DNA of 64,000 bases, taken from NCBI GenBank assembly GCA_907163375.1, contig CAJQUW010007067.1:186001-250000 (forward strand), written 5' to 3'. A program made the translations under genes and the position numbers. The notes beneath the pieces were generated by a model, which saw only the letters and a program-made list of their open reading frames with translations, did no database searches and was not told the origin of the DNA. This document shows, one piece after another, positions 32,909 through 44,172 of this stretch. Positions within the stretch are counted from its first letter, which is position 1; each line of letters begins with the position of its first letter. Source of the stretch: Prostheceraeus crozeri (lineage: Eukaryota; Platyhelminthes; Polycladida; Euryleptidae).

Positions 32909-33836
32909 GAGCTACCCCACAACAAGACAGCGACAAGGGGTCGATTCTCCCATTGCTATGGATGTGGTCAGTCGAGTGATAGTATTTTATTTATGACCAT
33001 CCATGTGATGCTAATAACCCCAAGATGGTGTGCTCCAAAATTGAATTCTTAGCGAAGAAAGTTTTAGTTATATTTTCAGCATTCTAGAAATTTACACAGT
33101 TACTCAAATTGTAGAGAACTCGAACAACATTGATGTGCAACTTTTCGTTGAGATAAGTATTGTCATATTAATTTAAGTTTCTGCAATCATAACTGCTGAG
33201 GACAAAAATTCAATGAAGAAATCACACATGTTCAAAAACTTGTTTAGATTTAATCCGATGAGGAATGGAAATAAGTCGGTGTAAAATCGTTAAAGAAAAA
33301 TGTCTCAATCTTCTTTACAATGGTCAAAGCGAAGACGGAATCGTTACTACATGTCTTCTAAAGAGAAAATAATTTGCTTTTAGTTATATTTCCTTCATCC
33401 GAGCAGCAATTCTTGTTATCGGAATTGGCCGTTCTTTGAAGCAACTGCGATTATTTGTCATCTTTTAAGCCAGCAACAATTAATTTCATCGGTAAAACAG
33501 CAGTTACTTTGTCTTTAGAACTGAGGATCAATCGTGTTACGATGTGAAACAAAGTCGATGCTCAATACGTCTTGTTCAAAGAGATCGGATTCCTTTGCCT
33601 AACAGGAGGAACAATCGCATTCCTTATTCTGCATGACATAATAGCAACCCCTACTAAATAGATCGGTTACATTCCTCTAATGTATAATATCTAATATCTA
33701 ATGTATGTGCCAAGTTAGGAGTGAAAAAATACAAATACTTTGTGGCTTGTTTTTTATTGCATTTAACAAATCACGACAATGCTCAAAGATAAAAATATGA
33801 AGTATAAAAATCATGTGGACATATTGTATGACAAAA
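32909..33836. other. No gene recognised
   Basis: AT-rich; no motifs or strong repeats. Confidence 0.5.
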
Positions 33837-34046
33837 TAAAGAAAGCGGGACGGCTCAGATCGCAACAATAGGGCTCTCGTATTGGAACGTATGAGAGTCA
33901 CCGCGAGGCGCACGAACATCATTGAAGTTGCGTCAGTATTGGCAAGTCCAGATCTTATGGACAGCCTCGCCGACGTTCGAGACAAAACGCCCTTTACGCT
34001 CTTGCCCATCAGCCGTAAGTCCTTGTGGCTTGCATCAGTATGACTT
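33837..34046 (+). other. Short coding-like open frame, possible exon
   Basis: Between an upstream TAA and a stop at about 34041 the plus frame reads ALVLERMRVTARRTNIIEVA then SVLASPDLMDSLADVRDKTP and FTLLPISRK. Codon use is GC-richer and more coding-like than the surroundings, and a good donor (CC|GTAAGT) occurs at about 34014. The acceptor side is weak. I do not recognise the protein. It may be a lone exon, a transposon fragment, or chance. Confidence 0.25.
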
Positions 34047-34123
34047 GTATGTTTGACAATTGCGCAAGATCTAACCGCAGGTTGCGCTGGAGGTCATTAT
34101 ATGATCTTGATGCTCTACCAATA

Positions 34124-34660
34124 GCTCGGCAGCCACAACGAGTTTCTGCAGGGAACGAGGCCGAAAATGAAACTGTCACAGAATTCACTATGAATCTGCA
34201 CGTCTTCCGAGTTCTAGTGCGTTCTTCTTCTTGTCAGACAGGATCAAAGAAAACCGCATGTTAATCCAATGGGACGCAGATTGCAGTTTTTGGTAAAACT
34301 GAAATTTTCTATGTCATCTAGGATTAAGTGAAAAGTACTAAGCCCAGAGTAATTATTTTTGACATGGAAAGTCTTCAGGTTATTTCCTATCATGTACTTG
34401 CACCCCTGTCTATGAAGGTAAGGACACTCAGATTTGGCATGCCTCCTAATGTCTGTCAACGCAAGCATTTTGAGCAATTTAATCCATATTTAACCACATT
34501 CTCACATACATTGCCGATCAGAAACATGATAATAACACATGCACATAATAGGAAATGACCTAAAGACATTCCATGCCAAAACTTATGGCTCTATTCTTAA
34601 CTTAATCAGCGGAATCATAGAAAATCTCATTTCGATATGTAATAACTTTGCAAGTAATAA
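34124..34660. repeat. Foldback family copy (long imperfect inverted arms)
   Basis: It starts CTCGGCAGCCACAACGAGTTTCTGCAGGGAACGAGG, as at 58191, and carries GGCAGATTGCAGTTTTTGG-like sequence and CATGGAAAGTCTTCAGGTTA. The inverse of the inner arm follows at about 34545-34640 (AGGAAATGACCTAAAGACAT.., ACTTAATC, ATAGAAAATCTCATT). The right arm is incomplete. Non-coding; the open frames are by-products. Confidence 0.65.
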
Positions 34661-34931
34661 TATCAGCTTTATGCTGCAAATCTTAATATTAATCTTCCAA
34701 GATAATGGACCTATCTTCCAAGTTTCTTGTAAGATTCTTATTAAGTTGCAAGACTTGGCAAAGACTTTATTGCAAGGACTTGGCAGTAAATCGTTAAAGA
34801 AACTTGGAAGATTTGTAAGCTTCGATTCACTGAGATGTCTCACCATACTACCTATATAGGTACATGCATAATATATGTACATATACTATGTATGTTACTT
34901 TGCTTGCATGTATTGTTTAAGAAACAATATA
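34661..34931. other. No gene recognised
   Basis: AT-rich spacer with repeats of CTTGGAAGAT / CTTCCAAG (34690-34820) between the foldback copy and the PLE tandem. Confidence 0.4.
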
Positions 34932-35028
34932 ACATTAACAGAACATGTAAAGAAAGCAACATAATACATGCACATATACTTCATTGTGATTCACTTCATC
35001 GACACACATGGATTTGGGTCACTTCATT

Positions 35029-35246
35029 GTCAGGTCTTTTCGTCGACAGGGGCTTTTCATCGACACATCGTTTCATCAATGTTTATGGCCAGAGTAAGAA
35101 GACATTGGAGTCTCTGATAAAGCTCAAAGACTTGATTTCATTGAATTATTGAGTTAATTTATGTCTTTAAATATCTATGGATGCATGATACTCTTGAGCG
35201 AATATCATCCACCTGTCGATGAAATAACCCGGTCGACGAAAATACC
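35029..35246. repeat. Inverted TCGACGAAAA/TCGATGAAA motifs in PLE leader
   Basis: The left cluster CTTTTCGTCGACAGGGGC, CTTTTCATCGACAC (35037-35067) is the approximate inverse of the right cluster CTGTCGATGAAATAACCC, GGTCGACGAAAATACC (35216-35246), with another CTGTCGATGAAG next. The same arrangement recurs 895 bp downstream. It could form a long hairpin or be a cluster of protein-binding sites; it does not match a hammerhead core. Confidence 0.6.
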
Positions 35247-35251
35247 TGTCG

Positions 35252-35756
35252 ATGAAGTATGATGTCGAACCACCACCATCCATACTATATATCAGACAGC
35301 CAAAGTCCTTACTACGATGTTTACCTTATAACAACAGACAGACTATCACAGGAATTACCCAGTGTAATGAGAGTAGGTGCAAGACCTGTGATATCATGAC
35401 TACAGGTAATGGTGTCACGTTTCGCACAAACACAGGAACTCTAAAGAACTTCACAATTAAACAAAACTTGAATTGGTGTTCTTGTGACGTCATTTACAAG
35501 CTGACGTGTGACATGTGACTGCTATTACATTGGCCAAACGAGAAATTTTCTGGGGAATCGAGTAAATGTCCACAGACAACAAATATATAATCCCTATTAT
35601 TCTTTTCTAAATGTAAGTCGACATATACATTCTTGTGGAGGGTCAGATGCTGTATCAACATTTTATCAGTTGTCTCTATCTGCAAGTAAGATGGCTCGTG
35701 AATCAAAAGAAGCTATGTTTATCGAAATGTTTAAGTCACCACTTAATTCTGAATAA
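35252..35756 (+). pseudogene. PLE Cys-linker + GIY-YIG, 7-bp-duplication frameshift
   Basis: From 35252 the frame gives PPPSILYIRQPKSLLRCLPY, the cysteine linker CNESRCKTCDI, then FTIKQNLNWCSCDVIYKLTC, and stops at 35518. The adjacent frame continues TCDCYYIGQTRNFLGNRVNV with HRQQI, SRHIHSCGG, then SKEAMFIEMFKSPLN, ending at 35756. The shift is explained by TGTGACA written twice in tandem (35505-35517 region). Apart from it, the GIY-YIG residues (YYIG, Arg, His, the C-terminal Glu of FIEMF) and the linker cysteines are present. The protein would be the endonuclease tail of a PLE; without the reverse transcriptase it cannot mobilise. Confidence 0.85.
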
Positions 35757-35826
35757 CCATGAATAATTTTTGGTTTATTTCTGCGTGGTAAATATATCAA
35801 TTTGCCCTGGAAAGTCGAGGTACTCG

Positions 35827-36721
35827 ACATTAACAGAACATGTAAAGAAAGCAACATAATACATGCACATATACTTCATTGTGATTCACTTCATCGACAC
35901 ACATGGATTTGGGTCACTTCATTGTCAGGTCTTTTCGTCGACAGGGGCTTTTCATCGACACATCGTTTCATCAATGTTTATGGCCAGAGTAAGAAGACAT
36001 TGGAGTCTCTGATAAAGCTCAAAGACTTGATTTCATTGAATTATTGAGTTAATTTATGTCTTTAAATATCTATGGATGCATGATACTCTTGAGCGAATAT
36101 CATCCACCTGTCGATGAAATAACCCGGTCGACGAAAATACCTGTCGATGAAGTATGATGTCGAACCACCACCATCCATACTATATATCAGACAGCCAAAG
36201 TCCTTACTACGATGTTTACCTTATAACAACAGACAGACTATCACAGGAATTACCCAGTGTAATGAGAGTAGGTGCAAGACCTGTGATATCATGACTACAG
36301 GTAATGGTGTCACGTTTCGCACAAACACAGGAACTCTAAAGAACTTCACAATTAAACAAAACTTGAATTGGTGTTCTTGTGACGTCATTTACAAGCTGAC
36401 GTGTGACATGTGACTGCTATTACATTGGCCAAACGAGAAATTTTCTGGGGAATCGAGTAAATGTCCACAGACAACAAATATATAATCCCTATTATTCTTT
36501 TCTAAATGTAAGTCGACATATACATTCTTGTGGAGGGTCAGATGCTGTATCAACATTTTATCAGTTGTCTCTATCTGCAAGTAAGATGGCTCGTGAATCA
36601 AAAGAAGCTATGTTTATCGAAATGTTTAAGTCACCACTTAATTCTGAATAACCATGAATAATTTTTGGTTTATTTCTGTGTGGTAAATATATCAATTTGC
36701 CCTGGAAAGTCGAGGTACTCG
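35827..36721 (+). mobile_element. Truncated Penelope-like element, tandem copy 2
   Basis: Second 895-bp unit, directly abutting copy 1. The only difference I noticed is C/T at 35778 versus 36673 (TTCTGCGTGG / TTCTGTGTGG), so the duplication is very young or homogenised. The join is GGTACTCGAC, shared by the end of both units. Confidence 0.88.
36147..36651 (+). pseudogene. PLE Cys-linker + GIY-YIG, second copy, same frameshift
   Basis: Identical in layout and, as far as I can read, in sequence to 35252-35756: cysteine linker in one frame to 36413, GIY-YIG in the next frame to 36651, separated by the same 7-bp tandem TGTGACA. Because both copies share the lesion, it existed before the 895-bp duplication. 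Confidence 0.85.
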
Positions 36722-36752
36722 ACGAAATGCATTGCCAAGGCCTTTGAAGAAG

Positions 36753-37139
36753 CACAAAAATTAACTATTGGATCAGCATTTATATCTATGACTCCAACTT
36801 TCACGGACTTCAGAAAAGCAACCGATTATTAGACAGAAACAAATGCGAAGATATCGCCTTCAGCGGTGGAAATAGACTTCAGCATTAAAAGGAACATTAT
36901 TGCTAATCCATCATCTTACTCATGCGGGAAGCATTACTGTGATCTATGTTTCAATGAGAAATATCATATAGTTATTGAAAAAATTACAGTTTAATCAATC
37001 GGAAGAGTGAAATCGTGAACATATCTATGCATCTTCATGCAATTCCATCGCATTTGCTTATGTCTCCTGATCGGTTGCTTCTTTGCAGTCCGTGAAACTT
37101 GGGATCACAAAAATATATGCTGATCCAATAGTATTTTTT
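36753..37139. repeat. Inverted repeat, ~100-bp diverged arms
   Basis: Left arm ACTATTGGATCAGCATTTAT..TTTCACGGACTTCAG..AGCAACCGAT..CAAATGCGA is inverted at 37048-37139 (TCGCATTTG..ATCGGTTGCTTCTTTGCAGT..ATGCTGATCCAATAGT). Identity is perhaps three quarters. A MITE or foldback remnant just downstream of the PLE tandem; no coding capacity. Confidence 0.7.
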
Positions 37140-37199
37140 TGTACTTATACAAAAGCTTAAAATTATTATTGATCACTATACAAACCATAGAGCTGGTAT

Positions 37200-37480
37200 T
37201 TTATTATTGGATTTGCAAGTATTTTCAAAAATCATGCGATAAAAAGACATCTATCATTAATTTTCTAACCAATATTCATTCACTTTGAAGAAAAGAGTGT
37301 AATTCAAATTTTGTATTGCTTATATCAGCAACAAGATGATCAAATTGGTGAAAACGGATTGCATGATTGAAAAGAGCATACCCAACTGTATTGTAATGCG
37401 ATTTTAGGAACGATTGAATTATGACAACATGAAAATCAGAGGGAAGGGTCCTGACGTTCCTTCCTCCATCAGATCTCAAA
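37200..37480. repeat. Unclassified repeat R, copy C (partial)
   Basis: TATTTTCAAAAATCATGCGA, GACATCTATCATTAATTTTC and AACAAGATGATCAAATTGGT align with the distal half of copies A and B. The proximal half is absent. Confidence 0.55.
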
Positions 37481-38076
37481 GTAGTCTCGTTAACATAGGG
37501 TTAATAGGCACATTATCTTCAGTGTTCACATCATTTTGCCTTCCTTGAATTTATTATTGCATGAAGTTATCTATTTTCAAAAAGTTACAGGTGAAAAAAT
37601 TTACTTGAGTGAAAAGTCTTGTCACGGTGGTCTATATTTGCATGCTGAGATTTCGAAAATTCATCTTTTATTGGGTGCGTCCGTAAAAAGGGCAATTCAG
37701 GAGAGCATCACCCCTGGATTTGGCTCCAAGCTGTGTTTTACATTTGGCGATAACAAGTATATGCAGCTTTGTACGATGCGTGTGTGTTTGTGTACATCTC
37801 AAATGACTGTACTGCAGTCAAAGAATGTGTCTATTTGCAATTTAGGCTAATGATCTGTCTGTAAATTCTTATTCAGGGTTGATGGTGTCTCTCTTGACCT
37901 GGCATGCACATTTTTCGGATTCAATGAATTCTGATCTTCACTTTTGTTTTGTGACCTTTGATATTAGTTCATGTTGTCAGAATACTCTTACATAAAAAAT
38001 TTAACACTTATATAAGAGCATCTTGCTAAAAAATCCCACTATTTTGCTAATTTTTACTTTTTACTCATGTCCCGAG
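37481..38076. other. No gene recognised
   Basis: A 104-codon open frame (37536-37850) starts without ATG and has no recognisable motif. Nothing else seen. Confidence 0.45.
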
Positions 38077-38800
38077 CAGGGATACGAAGTCGGAGTCAAA
38101 GTCTGAGTCCCGGAGTCCTATCATTTTTACTGGAGTCGCAGTCCTATCAAATGATAGGTCTCCGGACTCCGGCCCATAAGTAGACCCGAAATATAATACC
38201 AACCAATTACTTATCCTCGTGCATAGCTGTCACTGTCTTGATGTCAATTTTCTCCATCAAACGAAAGTACAGAGACAAAAGCACCATGATAGTGAAAAAA
38301 GAATTGTCTTTTCACTCGGTGATTTAGTAGAGAAGACAAGCCTTCCTAGCCCCGATCACACCACGAACCAAAGGTCACATCAGAGACAAAAATGAAATGC
38401 TAGCTTGTTTGAGAACATTGCCTCTTACCCTCACGTTAATCTTGTGTGATCTCTCCTCCAAAGCGTATATTAAAATCGAAAGTGTACATATTTTTTGGAG
38501 AGGGATGGGGATTTTCCTGCCTGGTAGAGACTGGAGAAATACCGTGTGAAGCACACATCAACAAGACAGAAGCAGCCGGTCGTATGCATCCAACTTAAAG
38601 CGACATTTGATAAACTTTCATCGAAAATGATTGATAATTGATACAGAAATGATGACTTAAAATAGGTTCAAGTAAGCTTATAATGATCTGTGATGTAGAT
38701 TGCCAGTTTATTTTAGAAAAACTAGGCTTTAGGTACTTGTCACCCGGAGTCGGAGTAGGAATTGAAGTCCTATCAAAATGATAGGACTCCGCATCCCTAG
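38077..38800. mobile_element. hAT-type MITE, family CAGGGATGCGGAGTC, copy 1
   Basis: It begins CAGGGATACGAAGTCGGAGT and ends GATAGGACTCCGCATCCCTAG. Subterminal GGAGTCCTATCATTTT and its inverse occur at both ends. It is about 90% identical by eye to 45086-45792 over its length. CAGGG termini suggest hAT; no clean 8-bp duplication remains here. Non-coding. Confidence 0.75.
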
Positions 38801-38816
38801 TTCCTAGTGTATAGAA

Positions 38817-39125
38817 CGAGATTCTCTAGAGAATAGAATAGAATAGAATCTATTCGGAATTCGGAATAGAATTCTCTATTTCCGATTTACAGAAAACTAT
38901 AAGTTGTTTACTTCAAGAATGTCTCAAACTTGCAAAACCTGGTCAATCACCAATGGACCTTATATGTCAGCAACTGTGTGCATTTTCTTTCCGTGTATAA
39001 AATGTCATGCAGATTGGAAATAGAAATCCGACAACAGACTAGAGTTATATATACAATAGAGTTAAATATACAATAGACTTCTATTCTATTCCGAATAGAG
39101 AATTCTATTCTATTCTTCCTGAGAA
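38817..39125. repeat. Inverted repeat of GAATAGA/TCTATTC units
   Basis: AGAATAGAATAGAATAGAATC..GAATAGAATTCTCTATT at 38835-38880 is inverted at 39069-39118 (TTCTATTCTATTCCGAATAG..AATTCTATTCTATTC), bracketed by GAACGAG on both sides. It immediately follows the 38077 MITE. Probably a small MITE; superfamily unknown. Confidence 0.6.
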
Positions 39126-42100
39126 CGAGAGCCTTTAAAATGTATTTTTTTAAATCCTCTCGTGTATTATTTAGATGTCTCAGGCGCCCATCATTTTAGC
39201 TTAACTGTGACAATTTAGGTGATGGCCAAGCATGGACAAGTAACATACCTACATTAACATGCACAATATACTATCCTGCATCTCCACTTGAGCTGAACTG
39301 CATGAGCCGCTACTGCTTGTAAGCCTAAGCGTCAAAAATTTGGAAAAGATAGCTGAGCTTTATTGAAAAGCTGTACATAAAGCTTTCGTTGCTGTAATAT
39401 ACGGCGCATTATATTCGAAGACGTGGTAGGCCTACTAAAAATCATCAGAGGAAGAGCAGTTCCATATTGAATTTATGTTATGGAAACATATCCTAGCTGA
39501 TACTTCTTTAATTGTTTTTACATTTTATCATAGTCAACAGCTTACTTAGTGGTTGTAGCTGGTAGAGTACATGCCTTGAATGACATGCCGTTAAAAATGC
39601 TTGAATACATGCATGCTTATGAGGAGGCAGCAAAAAATCTATTTCGGAGTTGGTTTATACAAGAAGGTAGAAGTTGGCAGAAGCGATAATGGATGGATAC
39701 ATCATCATAAAATTTTTAAAGCAAGCATGCTGCTTTATGTGAATTATGGTAGTTTGTCATGCACATTTTAATATGCTTTTGATGGTCATTGCTATATGAA
39801 TACTACTGATGACACTACTGATAAATTATTGACAATGACCTAAAATACTCGTCAAGAAACTTTATCTGTTTTTCATGTAAAATGTATATCAACACTCAAT
39901 ATTTTGCAATGATGAGTGTTCAATGTAATTGTTAACATCATCAAAAAATTCATTATCTCGTAATTTTTGCAGTCGTTTTGGATTAAGCATTAGCAATTAA
40001 CTGTGGTAATTAACAAGCGAAATTACCTGTGGCAGAGGAAAACACTTTGGACCCTTTACTGACTTTTTCAAGTTGACTAAAATGGATATAAAAGAAGGAA
40101 TGCGAGCAAAAAAGCAGAATATAAGATACACACTAGTCATTGGTCCAAAGAGATGCAGACCTTTTGTTATGCAAAAGTACAGCTTATCATTGATCGCAGA
40201 ATACATGAAACATGCATACAAGCAAGTATTTACGGTCACAATTGTATGGGAAAGAATTCTTCAGCACCTCTCTTCAGCTATTGCTTGTTTTGTCTGAGTT
40301 TACAACGTGGTAATGCACAGGCATCTCGAATGTTGAACAACAGCAGAATGACGTCTAATTGAAAATGCCTACTTTTTAAATTATATTCCAATAACGAAAT
40401 TCCTGAAGAAATTCAATTACCACAGGTTCGGTATTTAAAAGTTCTTCCTTTGCCGTTCAAATACTTCTAATGCTATCCTCGAAAAACCTCAAAAATGCAT
40501 AAAAATAGCTTTCCAATATGTCTAATTGCCGTTCAAGTTTTGCTGTGCATGAAATTGATTTGAATACTGACATTTTATGTGGGTCAGTGTGTCTTCAAAA
40601 TTACTTCAAAATGACTTCAAGAAAGAATGAAGTCATGAACTTGGAAGCTGCGTTTTCGAAATTTCTTTCTTCACTTTCTTTATGACTAAGAAAGCCAAGC
40701 AGCATCTATATCAAATGATGAAATATGTATTGAATATAGAAGATTAATCAGAATGCATCCTCAAATGCTTAACATACCTCATTGGAGGCTTATCAAAATT
40801 CAGAGAAATCACTTTCTTTGAAGCTTCTAGTAAGAAAATCATTTTCCTTGAAATATCTTGAATTGGCATGAGATTTAAAAATATTTTCTGTGAAGTCTCA
40901 CGTCTAATTTGACATTCTTTCTAGGAGGTGTTTTTGTTCCATGTTTCATTTACTTATGTTTCCCCGGGGATTGCAGCACAGTTGACGAGTAGATTGAAAA
41001 ATATAATGTCCTTAATCTAATTCAAAATGTACTGGAACAAGTCTTGGGAATTGATACAGTGAATCATATGAACCTGAGATCTGCACTATGATGCAGAGCA
41101 GATGTTATTATTGACGTTACATTTATAGATTGATGTTTTGTTACATGATGCTTAAATAATTAATGAATGGCTTCGTCAATTAACCAATGAATTCTGTTTG
41201 CAAAGAAACCCCTGGTGTATGGTTTGCAACTGACAAGTGCGCAGTACGCCATAAAACGGTTTTGAGCAGACCACATTCTAGAGACGGACTTGCTGTCGGA
41301 AGAAAAAGCTGCAAAATTCAGTTTGAAACTGAGCAAGGGGAAATATAGTGCTGACACACTCAACAGGAATCTTAGATCATACAGTAAGAATATTAGGTAC
41401 GAGTAGAGTAGCAACTCAGTATTTATTAAATCCCCAATGTGTATACAACTTCGATTTTTTGAATGAGCTCGAGGTGAATACAGTTGGAATTGTTTCCAAA
41501 TGTGAGATGCACATTTATGCAGTTTTGAAGAAATTACCACGGAATTGATTGATCATGATAGTATAATGCAGAAGGAATGATATTATCTTACAGATCGTCC
41601 GTGTCATGACAGCCTTGGAGAGGTGATGTTTGTTAAATTAGCAACTCGATGACCTGCGCTATTGCTTTATCCTGAACTTCAACAGAATCTTCTAACGCCT
41701 GATCATATCATAAGCAACCTGCCACTGGCAGAGCAAAATAACATAATCAAAGACAATGATTTCAATCGACCTTGAAAGATGTAAATGGTTCCACATCACT
41801 ATTCAGATTCAGGAAGTGAATCATGAATTAATGCCGATGAAAATTCAATTAAAAACATGAAATTTAAGCCACGATAGCACAACAAGATCTCGTTTTTTTC
41901 ATGAAGACTTCCATTATAATGCCGTTCATTATATTTCTTTGATCAACAGCATCATTTCTGCATAGTTACGATGCTTGCTAGCAAGTATTCATTCCTTTTG
42001 ATATTCAACTTGTTTCATACTACTTATAACGGGGTGTCATGTCGGTAGTATATAAATTTAGCTTTCTCAAAACTGCATAACTTTTTGGACCGCAGGAACG

Positions 42101-42858
42101 TAATCTCCGCAAAAAACTGAATCTTTTCATACAACCATTTTCACGGTATACAGACACTTTTTTGAGTCGACACTCTACCTATATATATATACTTACTCTA
42201 TGTCTTAGATTTTATCTTATTGTCACCTACTGGGATTAGATGCAGCTGATTATGATTAACTGATTTATAGCGAGCTTCTAATTCAAAGTCTCTGAACCTG
42301 TGATTAATAACATAACTATGAAAGTAAAAAAGAACGAACAATGTACAAGTATAAATTTCCTGTCTGGTGCAAACTCAAGGATTGCCTTGATCTGCTAAAT
42401 ATTGCAAACTTCTGGACATTGCATAAATATGTAAACATTTGGAGGTTAAATAAAGAGGTTGTGTAAGATGTAGGCCTACATATCCTTTGACAGGATGCAA
42501 AAATGAGTTCTTCAAATTTTACATGCGCATAGTATTAGAACACTCAGTCATATTGAAATCATGAATGACAATCATGTATAACCGAATTCCGGCAAAGTTT
42601 GTATTGTAGAAATTGATGATTTGAATTGCCACAGGGGTGACCGAGTTAGAACAAATAACAGCCCCACCACCAGAATGACAATACGCTAGATATGCTGTAA
42701 TTGAATATGTGGTAATCTGTGGGAGATGCTTTCAATGCCTCTTCGACTTAAGTCAGCAGTCAATTACGACTCAATAACATCGTGAAAATAACCAATAGGT
42801 CACATGTTCTACATTGGAAATTCATCCGGCTTTTCAATCCAGGCTGCTAATGAAACAG
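39126..42858. other. No gene recognised (3.7 kb)
   Basis: AT-rich throughout. Open frames at 40073-40297 and 41160-41540 (minus) have no family motif, repeat structure or coding-like composition I can support. A short (TA)n tract occurs at 42179-42190. Confidence 0.45.
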
Positions 42859-43368
42859 CACAGAATTAGACAGGTCATCTCTTCTTCTCTTTGACTAGAA
42901 AGGAAACATTGGAACATGTAACGTTAATGAAATGGCACAATCTGCTGACATAATACCATAGCAATCAAACAATGAGCAGCCAGTTCAACATTAAACACGC
43001 CAAATGGTGCGAAGCTTCGATAACTGTTATCATCACACAGCAAAGACACACAGTCGATGTCAAATTCTACAGAGAAGTTTGTGTGCGTTTTTTCGTGCGC
43101 CTGGTAACTTAATGATCGGAGTGTCCAACATTATCGAGAAAACTTTTGCGCAATGATCTGAATTCCTCGAATCTGAAGGAATTGAGTCAATCGAAGCATT
43201 TTGAAGGAATTCACAGCAATCCGGAGGCGGCGCACGACTATTTTCCCTTATCTCTGCAAGGTATTAAAAATTTCTTTTTGCCCACTTAGTAAGTTCCTGC
43301 ATGTGCCATCGTTTTGAATCAGTTTGCATTTCTAGCAAAGTGACACGCTTGAACAATCTAATTCTGTG
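42859..43368. mobile_element. hAT-type MITE, family CACAGAATTAGA, copy 2
   Basis: Homologous to 29500-29896, with the same exact TIRs CACAGAATTAGA / TCTAATTCTGTG. It is 510 bp because of about 115 extra bases at roughly 43222-43338. The flanks TGAAACAG and TGAAGCAC agree at 6 of 8 positions, an eroded 8-bp duplication. Non-coding. Confidence 0.82.
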
Positions 43369-44072
43369 TGAAGCACAGATAATATAATCCGACAGACGTC
43401 TTTTGTAGTAGTCAAGAGGTGCTACGACCTCGTTCCCTTCCCGACTTCGGGCTAGCTGCCGGACAATGTAGTTTTAGAAAATAGAGATTCACGCAATAGT
43501 CTTTTATTTGTTGACGTCTGACTTGGAGCTCCTCGCCATCTGTCTGCCGAGATTTTCAATTTGAATTTGCATGTCAAGAAAACTGCTTATGAGTTTTGAA
43601 GAGCTTTGAAGAGCAATTCTCGATCTTAGGAATATTGCGTGGAATTCGCGTCACTGTGCAATGTTCGGTTGATTGAATTTTCATCTGAGTTACCTAGCAC
43701 AGTTGTACGAAATCGAAACAGAACGCTGAGTGGGAGAGTCATATTATTTCAGAAATGTGAAGCTCCCTCTCCTTTCTTGTCTTTGATTTTAACAACTTAA
43801 CGATTTTATCCAATATCATAAGATTTAGAATTTTAGGTAATACTCATGCTAAATTTGATGTGGATCACGATATCGGCATACTTTAAGATAATGTTCCATT
43901 TTGAATTAAATGATTTTTGAAACACTTAATTAAACAAAAAATAATAGATAAAAGAACCTTGCTTATTCTCCGAAGCACATTAGGCTCAGAGATCCTCTTC
44001 CATGTAGCCGAGTTATCAATTATCCCACTTTCATTCTTTTTGTGCTGAGTGTTTAGCAAGAATGCAGAGTGT
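43369..44072. other. No gene recognised; small foldback-family fragment
   Basis: CGACCTCGTTCCCTTCCCGAC..GCTGCCGGACA at about 43428-43468 resembles the inverse of the end of the foldback family (TGTCCGGCAG..GGGAACGAGG). Otherwise featureless AT-rich sequence. Confidence 0.4.
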
Positions 44073-44172
44073 GCCTATTTTAAAAGTCTTAGGTTTGACA
44101 CGACCACGTTTTGAACCAATGACTCCCGGACGCAGAGCGAGCACTCAACCAGAAGGCCACAGCGCCGGGGTT
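44073..44172 (-). mobile_element. tRNA-derived SINE head, minus strand
   Basis: Read on the minus strand: GGCGCTGTGGCCTTCTGG, TTGAGTGCTCGCTCTGCG, TCCGGGAGTCATTGGTTCAA, then GACTTTTAAAATAGGCAC. TGGCCTTCTGGTTGAGTGC fits a Pol III A box and TTGGTTCAAAAC a mutated B box. The head and the GACTTTTAAAAT segment resemble tRNA-derived SINEs of marine invertebrates. Truncated; no clear target duplication. Confidence 0.7.

Larger units (their letters stand above)
34932..35826 (+). mobile_element. Truncated Penelope-like element, tandem copy 1
   Basis: First unit of an exact-period 895-bp head-to-tail duplication. It contains a ~300-bp leader with inverted TCGACGAAAA/TCGATGAA motifs, then the PLE C-terminal region. 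There is no reverse transcriptase, so the unit is a 3' fragment. PLEs are known for head-to-tail tandem insertion, which fits. Confidence 0.85.

Noticed and set aside
35205..35250. TCGATGAAATAACCCGGTCGACGAAAA as a hammerhead
   Set aside because: The CUGAUGA box is not present and stem II does not pair properly; kept only as an inverted-motif cluster.
37536..37850. 104-codon open frame
   Set aside because: Starts without ATG, has no motif and no splice context.
40073..41548. Several 66-126 codon frames on both strands
   Set aside because: None shows a recognised domain, and overlapping frames on both strands suggest chance.
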